In this document: positions 15,960-24,574 of the stretch, in pieces
Numbering within the stretch: position 1 is the first letter of the stretch
Layout of the letters: the number at the start of each line of letters is the position of its first letter
Assembly (NCBI GenBank): GCA_018267615.1
Contig: JAFDYD010000030.1
Location: 1 to 40,172, forward strand
Direction of reading: 5' to 3'
Origin: Bacteroidota bacterium
GTDB taxonomy: Bacteria; Bacteroidota; Bacteroidia; Chitinophagales; Chitinophagaceae
DNA: 40,172 bases
The notes under the pieces: model-generated
What the model was told of the DNA's origin: nothing
Seen by the model: the letters and a program-made list of their open reading frames with translations, nothing else
Databases searched by the model: none
Translations under genes and position numbers: made by a program

Positions 15960-16436
15960 ATGACCATTCAATTTGGATATGAGCGGAAACAGGTTTTGCA
16001 GGCGCTGCGATATCATTTCATCACGCGACCCGAAATAAAAATATTATTGATAGTAGTCAATATTTTTACGATCATTTCTGCAGTGCTCGTGTACATGCAC
16101 AGAATCCAAACACTTTCTTTTTTGATTTTCTCTTTACTATGGTTCTTGTTATTACTTACTGTTTGGATAATATTGCCCGTTGGCATCTACAAAAAAAATC
16201 ACACGTTCCAGGATCGATTCGCCATGGACATTCATGAAAAAGAAGTTGTATTGGAAACAGAACGCGGCGCACATGCATGGCAGTGGAAAGATTTTAGCAC
16301 GTTTATGGAAAGCCCATATTTCTTTCACCTTTACTTCAACAAACGTTCTTTTTTTCTTGTTCCCAAAGACGCATTCAAGGATATTCCTCAGTTGCAGGAG
16401 GTGAGACAACTGCTAAGAACGAAAATTAAAAAATAG
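15960..16436 (+). CDS. YcxB-like membrane protein
   Basis: A 158-residue protein with two membrane segments (about 28-47 and 52-75) followed by a soluble beta-rich domain. The domain includes LETERGAHAWQWKDFSTFME and ends in FFLVPKDAF, the typical pattern of the YcxB-like family. Its function is unknown. It lies 11 nt after the phosphatase gene and is probably cotranscribed, with no clear functional link. Confidence 0.75.
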   Translation: MTIQFGYERKQVLQALRYHFITRPEIKILLIVVNIFTIISAVLVYMHRIQTLSFLIFSLLWFLLLLTVWIILPVGIYKKNHTFQDRFAMDIHEKEVVLETERGAHAWQWKDFSTFMESPYFFHLYFNKRSFFLVPKDAFKDIPQLQEVRQLLRTKIKK

Positions 16437-16609
16437 GGTTTTAACAAATAGTTGATCGATAAATTTTTGCACTTGCTCAAAGAAACTTATCTTGCCGCAA
16501 TCGACGCAATAATACTTGTATTCGGGAGTTAAATAGTGAAGAATCTGATTGACCTATTGCGTTTAACTAAAAAAATTCCTACCAACCCCCAACTAGGTAG
16601 TCATACATT

Positions 16610-17737
16610 ATGGCAAAAGTTACGTTCAACAACAAGAACAGTGTATTTTATCCTGCCTTGAAATCTGCTGTCGACGAATATTTCAGTAATCATCATTTAA
16701 GAAAAACGGGCAACTGGAAATTGTATGTGAAGTCTGCGGTTTTAATTCCCGCTGCTATTGGAATTTATGTTTCGTTGCTTGCATTTAATATGCCTGCATA
16801 TGTATCATTGCCCTTGTGTGCACTGCTCGGATTTGTACTTGCCAGTATCGGTTTTAATATCATGCATGATGCCTGCCACGGCAGTTATTCCAGCAAACGT
16901 TGGGTAAATAACATGATGGGACTTAGTTTGAATGTACTCGGTGGAAACGCCTTTATCTGGAAAGTGAAGCACAATATTATTCATCATACATACACAAATG
17001 TTGATGGTATGGATGACGATATCGCAAAGAGTCCGATCATGCGTCAATGTCATACTCAGAAATGGGTGTCGATGCATCGGTTCCAACATATTTATGTGGT
17101 GCTGGTATATGCCATTTCGTCTTTTGCCTGGTCGTATATTATGGATTTCACAAAATATTTCAAACGGAAAATAGTTGCTACGCCAATTACAAAAATGGAT
17201 CGAAAGGAGCATATTGTTTTTTGGATGAGTAAGGTGTTGAACATTGTTTACTATGTGGTGATACCTGTGATTGTTGTTGGCTGGAAAGCCTGGGCAATCG
17301 GTTTTGCTTGTATGCACGTAACAATGGGTTTAACGCTTGCTATCGTTTTTCAACTGGCGCACGTTGTTGAAAGCACGGAGTTTGAATTTGTAAAAGCGGA
17401 TGATAAGAAAAAGATCGATGAAGAGTGGGCTATTTACCAAATTAAAACAACCGCAAATTTTGCGAGAAAAAATAAAATCATTTCCTGGTTTGTAGGTGGA
17501 CTGAATTTTCAGGTTGAACATCACTTGTTTCCGCACATTAGTCATGTGCATTATCCTTTTATCAGTCCAATCGTTAAACAAACCTGCGAACAGTTTAATA
17601 TTTCTTACAATGAATTTCCGACCATGTCACAAGCAATTGCCTCGCATTTTAAAATGATGCGGGAATTTGGAAAGAAACCAGCATCGGCAAACTCACCAGT
17701 TCGCAATCGTGTGCTGCGTTCGGTAGGAACTGTGTAA
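16610..17737 (+). CDS. Membrane fatty-acid / acyl-CoA desaturase
   Basis: A 375-residue integral membrane diiron desaturase. The three histidine boxes are present: HDACH at 86-90, HNIIHH at 121-126 and QVEHHLFPH near residue 305. A Gln in the third box is typical of the front-end (delta-5/delta-6-like) subfamily; there is no fused cytochrome b5 domain. Hydrophobic segments flank the boxes. It introduces a double bond into acyl chains to adjust membrane fluidity. It is monocistronic and converges with gldB with only 1 nt between the stops. A perfect AATACTTGTATT palindrome lies about 90 nt upstream and could be an operator, with weak support. Confidence 0.9.
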   Translation: MAKVTFNNKNSVFYPALKSAVDEYFSNHHLRKTGNWKLYVKSAVLIPAAIGIYVSLLAFNMPAYVSLPLCALLGFVLASIGFNIMHDACHGSYSSKRWVNNMMGLSLNVLGGNAFIWKVKHNIIHHTYTNVDGMDDDIAKSPIMRQCHTQKWVSMHRFQHIYVVLVYAISSFAWSYIMDFTKYFKRKIVATPITKMDRKEHIVFWMSKVLNIVYYVVIPVIVVGWKAWAIGFACMHVTMGLTLAIVFQLAHVVESTEFEFVKADDKKKIDEEWAIYQIKTTANFARKNKIISWFVGGLNFQVEHHLFPHISHVHYPFISPIVKQTCEQFNISYNEFPTMSQAIASHFKMMREFGKKPASANSPVRNRVLRSVGTV

Positions 17738-17738
17738 A

Positions 17739-18755
17739 TTATTTGGGTTTATACTTCGCTTCCTGGAAAATTTTACGTGCATCAGTTCTCATGAGTTGTT
17801 CCGGTGTTATTTCTGAATGATCGGCAGTATATTTTTTTACGATCTGCCATCCGACCCATGCTCCTATATTTCCTGGAGATGCATCAGGCATTCCCTGTGT
17901 ATTGGGAGCATCACCAATATAAGCTTTCACGTAATCGGGGTCGATACTATAGAGATCCCCCTGCAGGAAAAAATTCCAGATCATTCCTTCATTTCCCTTG
18001 CACCATGCCGATTGTTTTTGTGTGAATCCTGTTATCAAAGTGTCTGCGGTTTCAGGAAGAAATTGATTTACGAGCCACCAGTATTTTCCTTTTTCGATCA
18101 TCTGGTCTATTAAAGGCTTGTTGCCGCTATCATCCTGGAAAAGATCTTCAGAGATTGCCTTCATGCAATTTACCGGGATATATGCAGGCTCGAAGCGCCG
18201 GGAAATATAGGCGGGATATAGTTGCTGGCCCTGCTCACTTTGATAAAATGAAAAATTCTTTCCTCCATATAACTGCAAGCCGATAGCAAGCGTGTAACGT
18301 GTGAGCGCAACACCAGGTGCATCGAAAGGACCTATATAAGAAACTACTTTGGGAGGTAATTGATATTTCGGGAAATAATATTTTACAAATTGAAATCCTC
18401 TCTTTAATTCTTTCTCCAACCCATTCAGCTTATCGAATTTTTCCTGTAAATACTCATTCACCGGCTGATAACTCGTGAGGAACTGACGGGTAGCAATAAA
18501 CGCCGTTTTGTTTGTATCAGACAGAAATCCGGCACCAAGAATATTTGCAACAAAATCATTCGTGAAATAAGGGAATTGACGGTTTAGTTGAATTAACCCG
18601 GGCACAATATTATTTGAATCAAGCTTGAAAAAGGCTTTGTCAAACCGTTCGATGGTAACATTCACAGGTATAGCAGATACATCAGGCACATTTCTATTAT
18701 TGTTGCAAGATGCAAGCGCAAAGGTGACTAACAATACCGGTATCATTTTTTTCAT
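17739..18755 (-). CDS. gldB: Gliding motility-associated lipoprotein GldB
   Basis: A 338-residue lipoprotein from the preferred start MKKMIPVLLV (a Met two codons upstream is also possible). The lipobox is LASC, followed by an Asn-rich linker. The C-terminal segment PGNIGAWVGWQIVKKY is typical of the GldB family, as is the overall length. GldB is required for gliding and for the associated type IX secretion machinery in Flavobacterium johnsoniae, but orthologues also occur in non-gliding Bacteroidota. It is divergent from nadE across a heptad palindrome. No gldC is seen next to it. Confidence 0.88.
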   Translation of the reverse strand: MKKMIPVLLVTFALASCNNNRNVPDVSAIPVNVTIERFDKAFFKLDSNNIVPGLIQLNRQFPYFTNDFVANILGAGFLSDTNKTAFIATRQFLTSYQPVNEYLQEKFDKLNGLEKELKRGFQFVKYYFPKYQLPPKVVSYIGPFDAPGVALTRYTLAIGLQLYGGKNFSFYQSEQGQQLYPAYISRRFEPAYIPVNCMKAISEDLFQDDSGNKPLIDQMIEKGKYWWLVNQFLPETADTLITGFTQKQSAWCKGNEGMIWNFFLQGDLYSIDPDYVKAYIGDAPNTQGMPDASPGNIGAWVGWQIVKKYTADHSEITPEQLMRTDARKIFQEAKYKPK

Positions 18756-18833
18756 GTGCATATGAACGAAGAATGCCGCAAATTAGTACTGTTAGGTGAA
18801 GTGATGGGGTTGTTTTAGTAAAAAATTGTGAGG

Positions 18834-18955
18834 GACGCTAAACGCAGAACGCGGAACGCGGAACGCTAAACGCATATGGACGAAGTTCGACAACTTTTGG
18901 ACTAGCGTTGTGCGTTCAGCGTTCAGCGTTCGGCGTTTCGCGTTTCGCGTTCTCC
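18834..18955. repeat. Heptad palindrome E (ACGCTAA/GCGTTCA words) between divergent gldB and nadE
   Basis: In the left arm (18834-18878) ACGC recurs every 7 nt six times. In the right arm (18904-18955) GCGTT recurs every 7 nt about seven times. The arms are complementary around a 25-nt loop. The words are the same as in palindromes A and B. It lies in a divergent promoter region and its right arm covers the expected -33 region of nadE, so it cannot be explained as a terminator. Confidence 0.87.
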
Positions 18956-18962
18956 ATTCTCG

Positions 18963-18970
18963 TAGATTTG
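18963..18970 (+). promoter_or_regulatory. Bacteroidota -7 box of nadE
   Basis: TAGATTTG matches the TAnnTTTG consensus exactly and ends 4 nt before the nadE ATG. With the usual distance from box to start site, the transcript would have almost no 5' leader. The -33 TTTG is not perfect; the corresponding position falls inside the palindrome arm (TTTC). Confidence 0.5.
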
Positions 18971-18974
18971 CACT

Positions 18975-20765
18975 ATGAAGATCGCTTTAGCCCAGCAGAA
19001 TTATCATATCGGCAATTTTGACTATAACCTGTCTAAAATTATTGATGCCATTCATCAGGCCAAAAATCAAGGGGCTGACCTTGTTGTATTTTCCGAACTG
19101 GCGGTTTGCGGATATCCTCCCCGTGATTTCCTGGAATTTGAAGATTTTATCAATAAGAGTTACAGCGCTATTGACACCATTCGCATGCATGCGGATACAA
19201 TTGGTGTTATTGTAGGTGGACCGGCAAGAAATCCAATTCCACAAGGCAAAGATCTTTTTAATGCAGCGTGGCTATTATATGAAAAGGAAATAAAAGGAGT
19301 GATTCATAAAACTTGTTTGCCGAATTATGATGTATTCGATGAGTACAGGTATTTTGAACCGGCTTACGATTGGAATATTGTTTCATTCAAAGGCAAAAAA
19401 ATTGCACTCACCATTTGCGAGGATATTTGGAGCCTCGGAGATAATCCACTTTATCGTATTTGTCCAATGGACAAACTCATCGTGTACCAACCCGATTTCA
19501 TGGTCAATATTTCTGCTTCACCTTTCGATTATGATCACGATATTGAACGCCGTGAAGTAGTGCGAGCAAATGTGTTGAAATATAAACTGCCGATGTTTTA
19601 TTGTAATACCATCGGTTCACAAACGGAAATAGTTTTCGATGGAGGAAGTGTCGTTTACGATGCTAAAGGAAACCTGGTAACACAGTTGAAATTGTTTCAA
19701 GAAGATTTCGCGGTGATAGAATTAAAAGATGATAATACAATACAATTCGTAGACGACAATTCGCAGGTAACAAATTTTGGTGGATCGAATGGCCGCGCAT
19801 CTACGATCGTGTCTTCGAAAGAACGTCAACTATCAACTTCCTCTGCAGTTGCATTTGATAAGGAAATGCGCGTTTCAAGGATTGCAGATCCGGACAAAAT
19901 TATTGAATACCTTACGGCAGCAAATAATATCGCCGAAATCCACGACGCACTTGTTTTGGGAATCCGTGATTATTTCCAAAAAATGGGTTTTTCAAAGGCA
20001 ATTCTCGGAAGCAGTGGCGGTATTGATAGTGCTGTTACATTGGCGTTAGCTTGCGAAGCGCTCGGAAAGGAGCATGTGAGAGCAATCCTGATGCCTTCGC
20101 AATATTCCACTTCTCATTCTGTAAATGACGCTGAACAATTGTCAAGGAATCTCGACAATCCTTATGATATCATTCCTATCAAAGGAATTTATACATCATT
20201 TCTCGATTCCCTGCATCCGATTTTCAAAGACTTACCCTTTGGCATAGCCGAAGAAAATATACAGAGTCGTACAAGAGGAAATTTATTGATGGCGATCGCT
20301 AATAAGTTTGGGTATGTGCTGTTGAATACATCCAACAAAAGCGAATTGTCCACCGGCTATGGAACTTTATATGGTGATATGGCCGGAGGTTTAAGTGTTT
20401 TGGGTGATGTTTATAAAATGCAGGTATATGGTCTGGCAAAACATATTAACACAAGTAGAGAAATCATTCCGCAAAATATTATATCCAAAGCGCCTTCTGC
20501 GGAATTGAGGCCCGACCAGAAAGACAGCGACAGTTTGCCAGATTACAGTGTACTTGATAAAATTTTATACCAATATATCGAACGTCGACAAGGACCAAAA
20601 GAAATTGTTGCCATGGGCATCGACGAAGCATTGGTGAAAAGAGTTTTGAAACTCGTCAACACCAACGAATATAAAAGAAACCAGTTTTGCCCAATAATAC
20701 GTGTAAGTAGCAAAGCTTTTGGTGTTGGAAGAAGAGTGCCGATCGTGGGGAAATATCTTTCGTGA
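18975..20765 (+). CDS. nadE: Glutamine-dependent NAD+ synthase
   Basis: A 596-residue two-domain enzyme. The N-terminal nitrilase-type glutaminase has the triad Glu41 (SELAVCGYPP), Lys112 (IHKTCLPNY) and Cys148 (TICEDIW). The C-terminal synthetase has the PP-loop LGSSGGIDSA near 344-353. It amidates deamido-NAD to NAD using glutamine-derived ammonia passed between domains. It is divergent from gldB; a nadE-gldB neighbourhood is also found in other Bacteroidota. A leaderless transcript is possible (see the TAGATTTG box). Confidence 0.96.
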   Translation: MKIALAQQNYHIGNFDYNLSKIIDAIHQAKNQGADLVVFSELAVCGYPPRDFLEFEDFINKSYSAIDTIRMHADTIGVIVGGPARNPIPQGKDLFNAAWLLYEKEIKGVIHKTCLPNYDVFDEYRYFEPAYDWNIVSFKGKKIALTICEDIWSLGDNPLYRICPMDKLIVYQPDFMVNISASPFDYDHDIERREVVRANVLKYKLPMFYCNTIGSQTEIVFDGGSVVYDAKGNLVTQLKLFQEDFAVIELKDDNTIQFVDDNSQVTNFGGSNGRASTIVSSKERQLSTSSAVAFDKEMRVSRIADPDKIIEYLTAANNIAEIHDALVLGIRDYFQKMGFSKAILGSSGGIDSAVTLALACEALGKEHVRAILMPSQYSTSHSVNDAEQLSRNLDNPYDIIPIKGIYTSFLDSLHPIFKDLPFGIAEENIQSRTRGNLLMAIANKFGYVLLNTSNKSELSTGYGTLYGDMAGGLSVLGDVYKMQVYGLAKHINTSREIIPQNIISKAPSAELRPDQKDSDSLPDYSVLDKILYQYIERRQGPKEIVAMGIDEALVKRVLKLVNTNEYKRNQFCPIIRVSSKAFGVGRRVPIVGKYLS

Positions 20766-20770
20766 AATGT

Positions 20771-20935
20771 CTGAACCGGGATTTTAAACGATTTTACTGA
20801 TTAAATTAAAAAAGCTTCGTGCGTTAGTGTCTTCGTGGTTCAAAAAAATTGAACCACGAAGACACTAATGCACGAAGCTTTTATGAAACGATAATTTGAG
20901 TACAATCAGTAAAATCGTTTACAATCCCGGTTCGG
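20771..20935. repeat. Nested palindrome F between convergent nadE and a lipoprotein gene
   Basis: The outer arms (about 20771-20802 and 20903-20935) share GAACCGGGATT, CGATTTTACTGATT and related segments as reverse complements. Inside them is a second palindrome (20808-20842 with 20849-20882) made of TTCGTG and TTAGTGTC words, a different vocabulary. Spacing of words is 8-10 nt rather than 7. The element begins 5 nt after the nadE stop and ends 3 nt before the stop of the opposite gene, filling the whole convergent gap. Confidence 0.87.
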
Positions 20936-20938
20936 ATT

Positions 20939-21382
20939 TTATTGTTTCGTAAACGTTACATCGGTTGTACCTGAAATGTTATTGAAAGTAACAGGAGATT
21001 CTATTACCAATACCTTACCATTAAAACTTTTAACTGTTCCGCTGAGTGTGTCCACGGTAATTGCAGTGCCTGACAGGCTCCATGTGCTTGTAAAATCGCT
21101 TGGCGGAACGCATTTGGTTCCAGCGTCGATATTCTGCATAGTGAGATCAGTATTGAGCTTAATGATATCATCACGCTGACAGGAAGGTACCGAATCCAGC
21201 ACACTCTGAGCAGGAAATGGAGGAACGGTTACAGTTACGCCGGTAAGCATATAACTTCCCGCAATATTTTCCTTTGTAATCGCAGAACTGTTGCTGCTGC
21301 TGCTTTTTTTACATGAACCGATGATTGCAACGACAAACATCGCGGCCAGCAATAGGAATAAATGATTTTTAGATTTTTTCAT
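20939..21382 (-). CDS. Lipoprotein with a lipocalin-like small domain
   Basis: A 147-residue predicted lipoprotein. A hydrophobic signal ends in the lipobox IGSC, followed by KK and a Ser-rich linker and a small beta-rich domain (IAGSYMLTGVTV and DFTSTWSLSGTAITV) resembling the lipocalin-like lipoproteins common in Bacteroidota. Two Cys residues in the domain may form a disulfide. The function is unknown; these proteins are usually on the periplasmic or outer face of the envelope. It is monocistronic. Confidence 0.8.
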   Translation of the reverse strand: MKKSKNHLFLLLAAMFVVAIIGSCKKSSSSNSSAITKENIAGSYMLTGVTVTVPPFPAQSVLDSVPSCQRDDIIKLNTDLTMQNIDAGTKCVPPSDFTSTWSLSGTAITVDTLSGTVKSFNGKVLVIESPVTFNNISGTTDVTFTKQ

Positions 21383-21529
21383 AGCCGATATTTTTGGCTT
21401 ACGCCGGTTACAAAAATAAACTATTATGATGGTTCCTCGTGTATAAACGAAATTTTAACCAAATAATTTCATCATACTGGCAAGCTACTTGCATACCGAA
21501 TTCGTATTTTGCAACATTAATTTTTTTAT

Positions 21530-22531
21530 ATGGCATATACTGCTGAAGATATCAGGCAATTGAATGAAAAAATACAATATCACTGCGCATTTATTGATCG
21601 ATTGAGGGATGAAATAGGACGCGTTATCATTGGCCAGCATTATATGCTCGATCGGTTATTGATTGGTTTGTTGAGCAGCGGACATATTTTGCTTGAAGGA
21701 GTGCCCGGACTTGCAAAAACGCTGACGATTAAATCGCTTGCGCAAGCAGTACATGCACAATTTAGCCGCATACAATTTACACCTGATCTCTTACCTGCAG
21801 ATGTGATCGGTACGATGATTTTTAACCAGCAGAAACATGAATTTGTAGTGCGCAAGGGACCGATATTCACCAATTTTCTCCTCGCAGATGAAATCAACCG
21901 CGCTCCGGCAAAAGTGCAAAGTGCATTGCTGGAGGCGATGCAGGAGAGACAAGTGACCATTGGCGATTCAAGTTATAAATTAGAAGAACCATTTTTGGTT
22001 CTTGCTACACAAAATCCGCTTGAGCAGGAAGGTACATATCCACTCCCCGAAGCGCAGCAGGACCGATTTATGATGAAGGTGATCGTTGGTTATCCTAGCA
22101 AACAGGAAGAGCAGTTGATCATTCGCCAAAATGTACAAGGTATGTCGATGCCCGAATTGGAACAAGTCGTTTCAACGCAGGAAATATTGCAGGCAAGAGA
22201 TCTGACGAGAAAAGTGTACATGGATGAAAAAGTGGAACATTATATTCTCGACATCGTATTTGCAACAAGAACTCCGGAGAAATATAAGCTGGATAAATTA
22301 AAACCTTTGATCGCTTACGGCGGATCGCCACGTGCAAGTATCAATATGGCGCTTGCAGCAAAAGCCAATGCCTTTTTGAATAAACGTGGTTATGTGATAC
22401 CTGAAGACGTAAGATCTGTATCTAAAGACGTGTTGAGGCATCGTATCGGGTTGACTTATGAAGCAGAAGCAGAAAACGTAAATGTGGAGCATGTAGTTGA
22501 TGATGTATTAAAGGCAATTCAGGTTCCGTAG
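21530..22531 (+). CDS. moxR: MoxR-family AAA+ ATPase
   Basis: A 333-residue AAA+ protein. Walker A is GVPGLAKT at 57-64, Walker B LLADEIN at 117-123, and the sensor region is LATQNPLEQEGTYPLPEAQQDRF, split here between strand and helix. MoxR ATPases act with DUF58 and VWA proteins as chaperone-like systems that insert cofactors or remodel complexes. The DUF58, BatD-like and BatA genes follow on the same strand, though a 243-nt gap containing a long palindrome separates them. Confidence 0.93.
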   Translation: MAYTAEDIRQLNEKIQYHCAFIDRLRDEIGRVIIGQHYMLDRLLIGLLSSGHILLEGVPGLAKTLTIKSLAQAVHAQFSRIQFTPDLLPADVIGTMIFNQQKHEFVVRKGPIFTNFLLADEINRAPAKVQSALLEAMQERQVTIGDSSYKLEEPFLVLATQNPLEQEGTYPLPEAQQDRFMMKVIVGYPSKQEEQLIIRQNVQGMSMPELEQVVSTQEILQARDLTRKVYMDEKVEHYILDIVFATRTPEKYKLDKLKPLIAYGGSPRASINMALAAKANAFLNKRGYVIPEDVRSVSKDVLRHRIGLTYEAEAENVNVEHVVDDVLKAIQVP

Positions 22532-22568
22532 ATGAGGGTTGACAAAAAGTGATGAATGTTTGATATAC

Positions 22569-22650
22569 CTATGTGCTCCTATGTTTCTATGTGCCTATGT
22601 GGTGAAAAAAAATTTACCACATAGGCACATAGAAACATAGTTTCACATAG
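22569..22650. repeat. Long palindrome G (ACATAG words) between moxR and the DUF58 gene
   Basis: Two 35-nt arms (22569-22603 and 22616-22650) match as reverse complements at 32 of 35 positions around an A/T-rich 12-nt loop. CTATGT is repeated with 7-10 nt spacing. It begins 37 nt after the moxR stop, in a co-directional intergenic gap that would otherwise be expected to be short. Confidence 0.87.
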
Positions 22651-22774
22651 AGTGGTTTATCATAAGTATGACTTATAAAAAAAACAATGTCAGAAAATAT
22701 TAGACGGTTTCATTTCTTATTTGTAAAAAACGAAACTCAAATGACTGTTACGTGTCAACTGTGAACTCATATCT

Positions 22775-23653
22775 ATGCTGACGACAACGGAAATATTAAA
22801 AAAAGTTCGTGAACTCGAAATCAAGAGTAAGCGGCTTACACGTCATATTTTCACCGGCGAGTATCATAGCGCCTTCAAGGGTCGTGGTATGAGTTTTCGT
22901 GAAGTGCGTGAATATTCTCCCGGTGATGATATACGTTTTATCGATTGGAATGTTTCAGCAAGATTCAATCATCCGTTTAGTAAATTATTTGAAGAGGAAA
23001 GAGAACTAACAGTTATGCTGCTTGTGGATATTAGTGCGAGCTCTTTGTTCGGCACCGTTCACGCAAGAAAAAAAGATCTCATTACAGAAATTTGCGCCGT
23101 ACTTGCTTTTTCCGCGATCAATAACAATGATAAAGTGGGAGTGATTTTATTCAGTGATAAAATTGAAAGATATATTCCTCCAAAAAAAGGAAGACAACAT
23201 GTGTTATATATCGTTCGTGAATTATTAACGGTAAAGCCTACACGCAAGAAAACAAATATTACAGAAGCTTTGAGGTTTTTTAATAATTCCACGCAACAGA
23301 AAAGTATTGCTTTTATATTGAGTGATTTTTTGGATGAAAAATATGAAGAAGCCTTGAAGGTGGCTGGTAAAAAACATGACCTGATCGGATTAAAAGTATA
23401 TGATAAGATGGATATGCAATTACCGGAGGCGGGAATGCTGGAAGTGGAAGATGCAGAAACCGGATCGATTCAATGGGTGGATACCAATGACTACCTCGTG
23501 AGAACAAATTACCAACAATCATTTTTTTCATTCACAGAAAATTGTAAAACCATTTTCCTGAAAGCAGGCTGTGATTTACTGCACATCCGTACGGATGAGG
23601 ATTATGTTAAGATATTGCAGAAATTTTTCGTGGGACGAAACCGGCCGGCATAA
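22775..23653 (+). CDS. DUF58 domain protein
   Basis: A 292-residue protein. The DUF58 signature YSPGDDIRFIDWNVSAR (about 49-65) is followed by a von Willebrand A-like core with LLVDISASS, a DxSxS metal-site motif. DUF58 proteins accompany MoxR ATPases, and the pair is thought to mature or assemble envelope complexes. The stop is 3 nt before the next gene, indicating one operon with the BatD-like and BatA genes. Confidence 0.92.
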   Translation: MLTTTEILKKVRELEIKSKRLTRHIFTGEYHSAFKGRGMSFREVREYSPGDDIRFIDWNVSARFNHPFSKLFEEERELTVMLLVDISASSLFGTVHARKKDLITEICAVLAFSAINNNDKVGVILFSDKIERYIPPKKGRQHVLYIVRELLTVKPTRKKTNITEALRFFNNSTQQKSIAFILSDFLDEKYEEALKVAGKKHDLIGLKVYDKMDMQLPEAGMLEVEDAETGSIQWVDTNDYLVRTNYQQSFFSFTENCKTIFLKAGCDLLHIRTDEDYVKILQKFFVGRNRPA

Positions 23654-23656
23654 TAC

Positions 23657-24574
23657 ATGATAAGAAAGTTTTTACATATTGCGTGGATCATCTTTTTCCT
23701 GGTTCAATCCCTGTTCTGTTTTTCGCAAATCATTCCAAAAACAAAAACTACAGTTGACAGGTACCAAATATTGATCGGCGAGCCGATCAGTCTGACTATT
23801 GAGGCAACAATTCCTGCTGGGTCAAATATCAGTTGGTTTTCGCTGGATAGCATTGCTCATTTCGATTTTATTGAAAAAGGGAAAGTTGATTCGGTGGATA
23901 CTACGGGCGGAAAATCTTACCGACAACATTTTGTGATTACCAGTTTTGATTCGGGCACGCATTTTATTCCTGCTCTTCCGTTTGTTGTTAACAATAAAAA
24001 ATTTTTTACAGACTCAGCGCGTATTGAAGTTGGCTTTTCTAAATTCGATCCGCAGCAGGACTACCATGACATAAAAGATATTATCGACGTGCCAAATCCA
24101 AATGTTGTTTATATCATTTGGTTTTTATTGGTGATCACATTGCTCTCCGCTGGTTTGCTGGTTTACCTTTTGATGAAAAAACAAATTCCGATCGTCGTGG
24201 AGCCGGAACCTGAGCGGCCTGTTTCGAAATTATCTCCTTATGAAGAAGCAATGAAATCGATGGAAGCATTAAAAAAGGAAAAACTTCCTGAATCGGGTCA
24301 AACCAAATTATTTTATACAAGACTAAATGATATTCTCCGGTTATTTGTTTTGAGAAAACTGCAGATATCAAGCCTGGAAAAAACGAATGAGGAATTGATT
24401 TTACAATTGAGGGAATTGAATTTGTCGAGAGAGCAATTTTCACATCTTGCTGAATCATTGCGCATGAGTGATTTTGTAAAATTTGCAAAATACCTTCCTG
24501 GACAAAATGATAATGAACAAAATTTTTCGGTCATCGAATCTTCGATTCAGATTCTAAACAAAACAGAAAAATAA
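23657..24574 (+). CDS. BatD-like/DUF4381-type membrane protein
   Basis: A 305-residue protein. A signal peptide (1 to about 24) is followed by a periplasmic beta-sandwich domain (about 30-140), one transmembrane segment (VVYIIWFLLVITLLSAGLL, about 154-172) and a cytoplasmic helical domain ending in KTEK. The layout fits the protein that sits between DUF58 and BatA in Bacteroidota Bat operons, although it is much shorter than a full BatD (typically 550 residues or more). Its stop directly touches the GTG start of batA. Exact family membership is uncertain. Confidence 0.7.
   Translation: MIRKFLHIAWIIFFLVQSLFCFSQIIPKTKTTVDRYQILIGEPISLTIEATIPAGSNISWFSLDSIAHFDFIEKGKVDSVDTTGGKSYRQHFVITSFDSGTHFIPALPFVVNNKKFFTDSARIEVGFSKFDPQQDYHDIKDIIDVPNPNVVYIIWFLLVITLLSAGLLVYLLMKKQIPIVVEPEPERPVSKLSPYEEAMKSMEALKKEKLPESGQTKLFYTRLNDILRLFVLRKLQISSLEKTNEELILQLRELNLSREQFSHLAESLRMSDFVKFAKYLPGQNDNEQNFSVIESSIQILNKTEK

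Noticed and set aside
16511..16522. AATACTTGTATT palindrome upstream of the desaturase as an operator
   Set aside because: A short AT-rich perfect palindrome is expected by chance in this sequence, and there is only one copy and no adjacent regulator gene.
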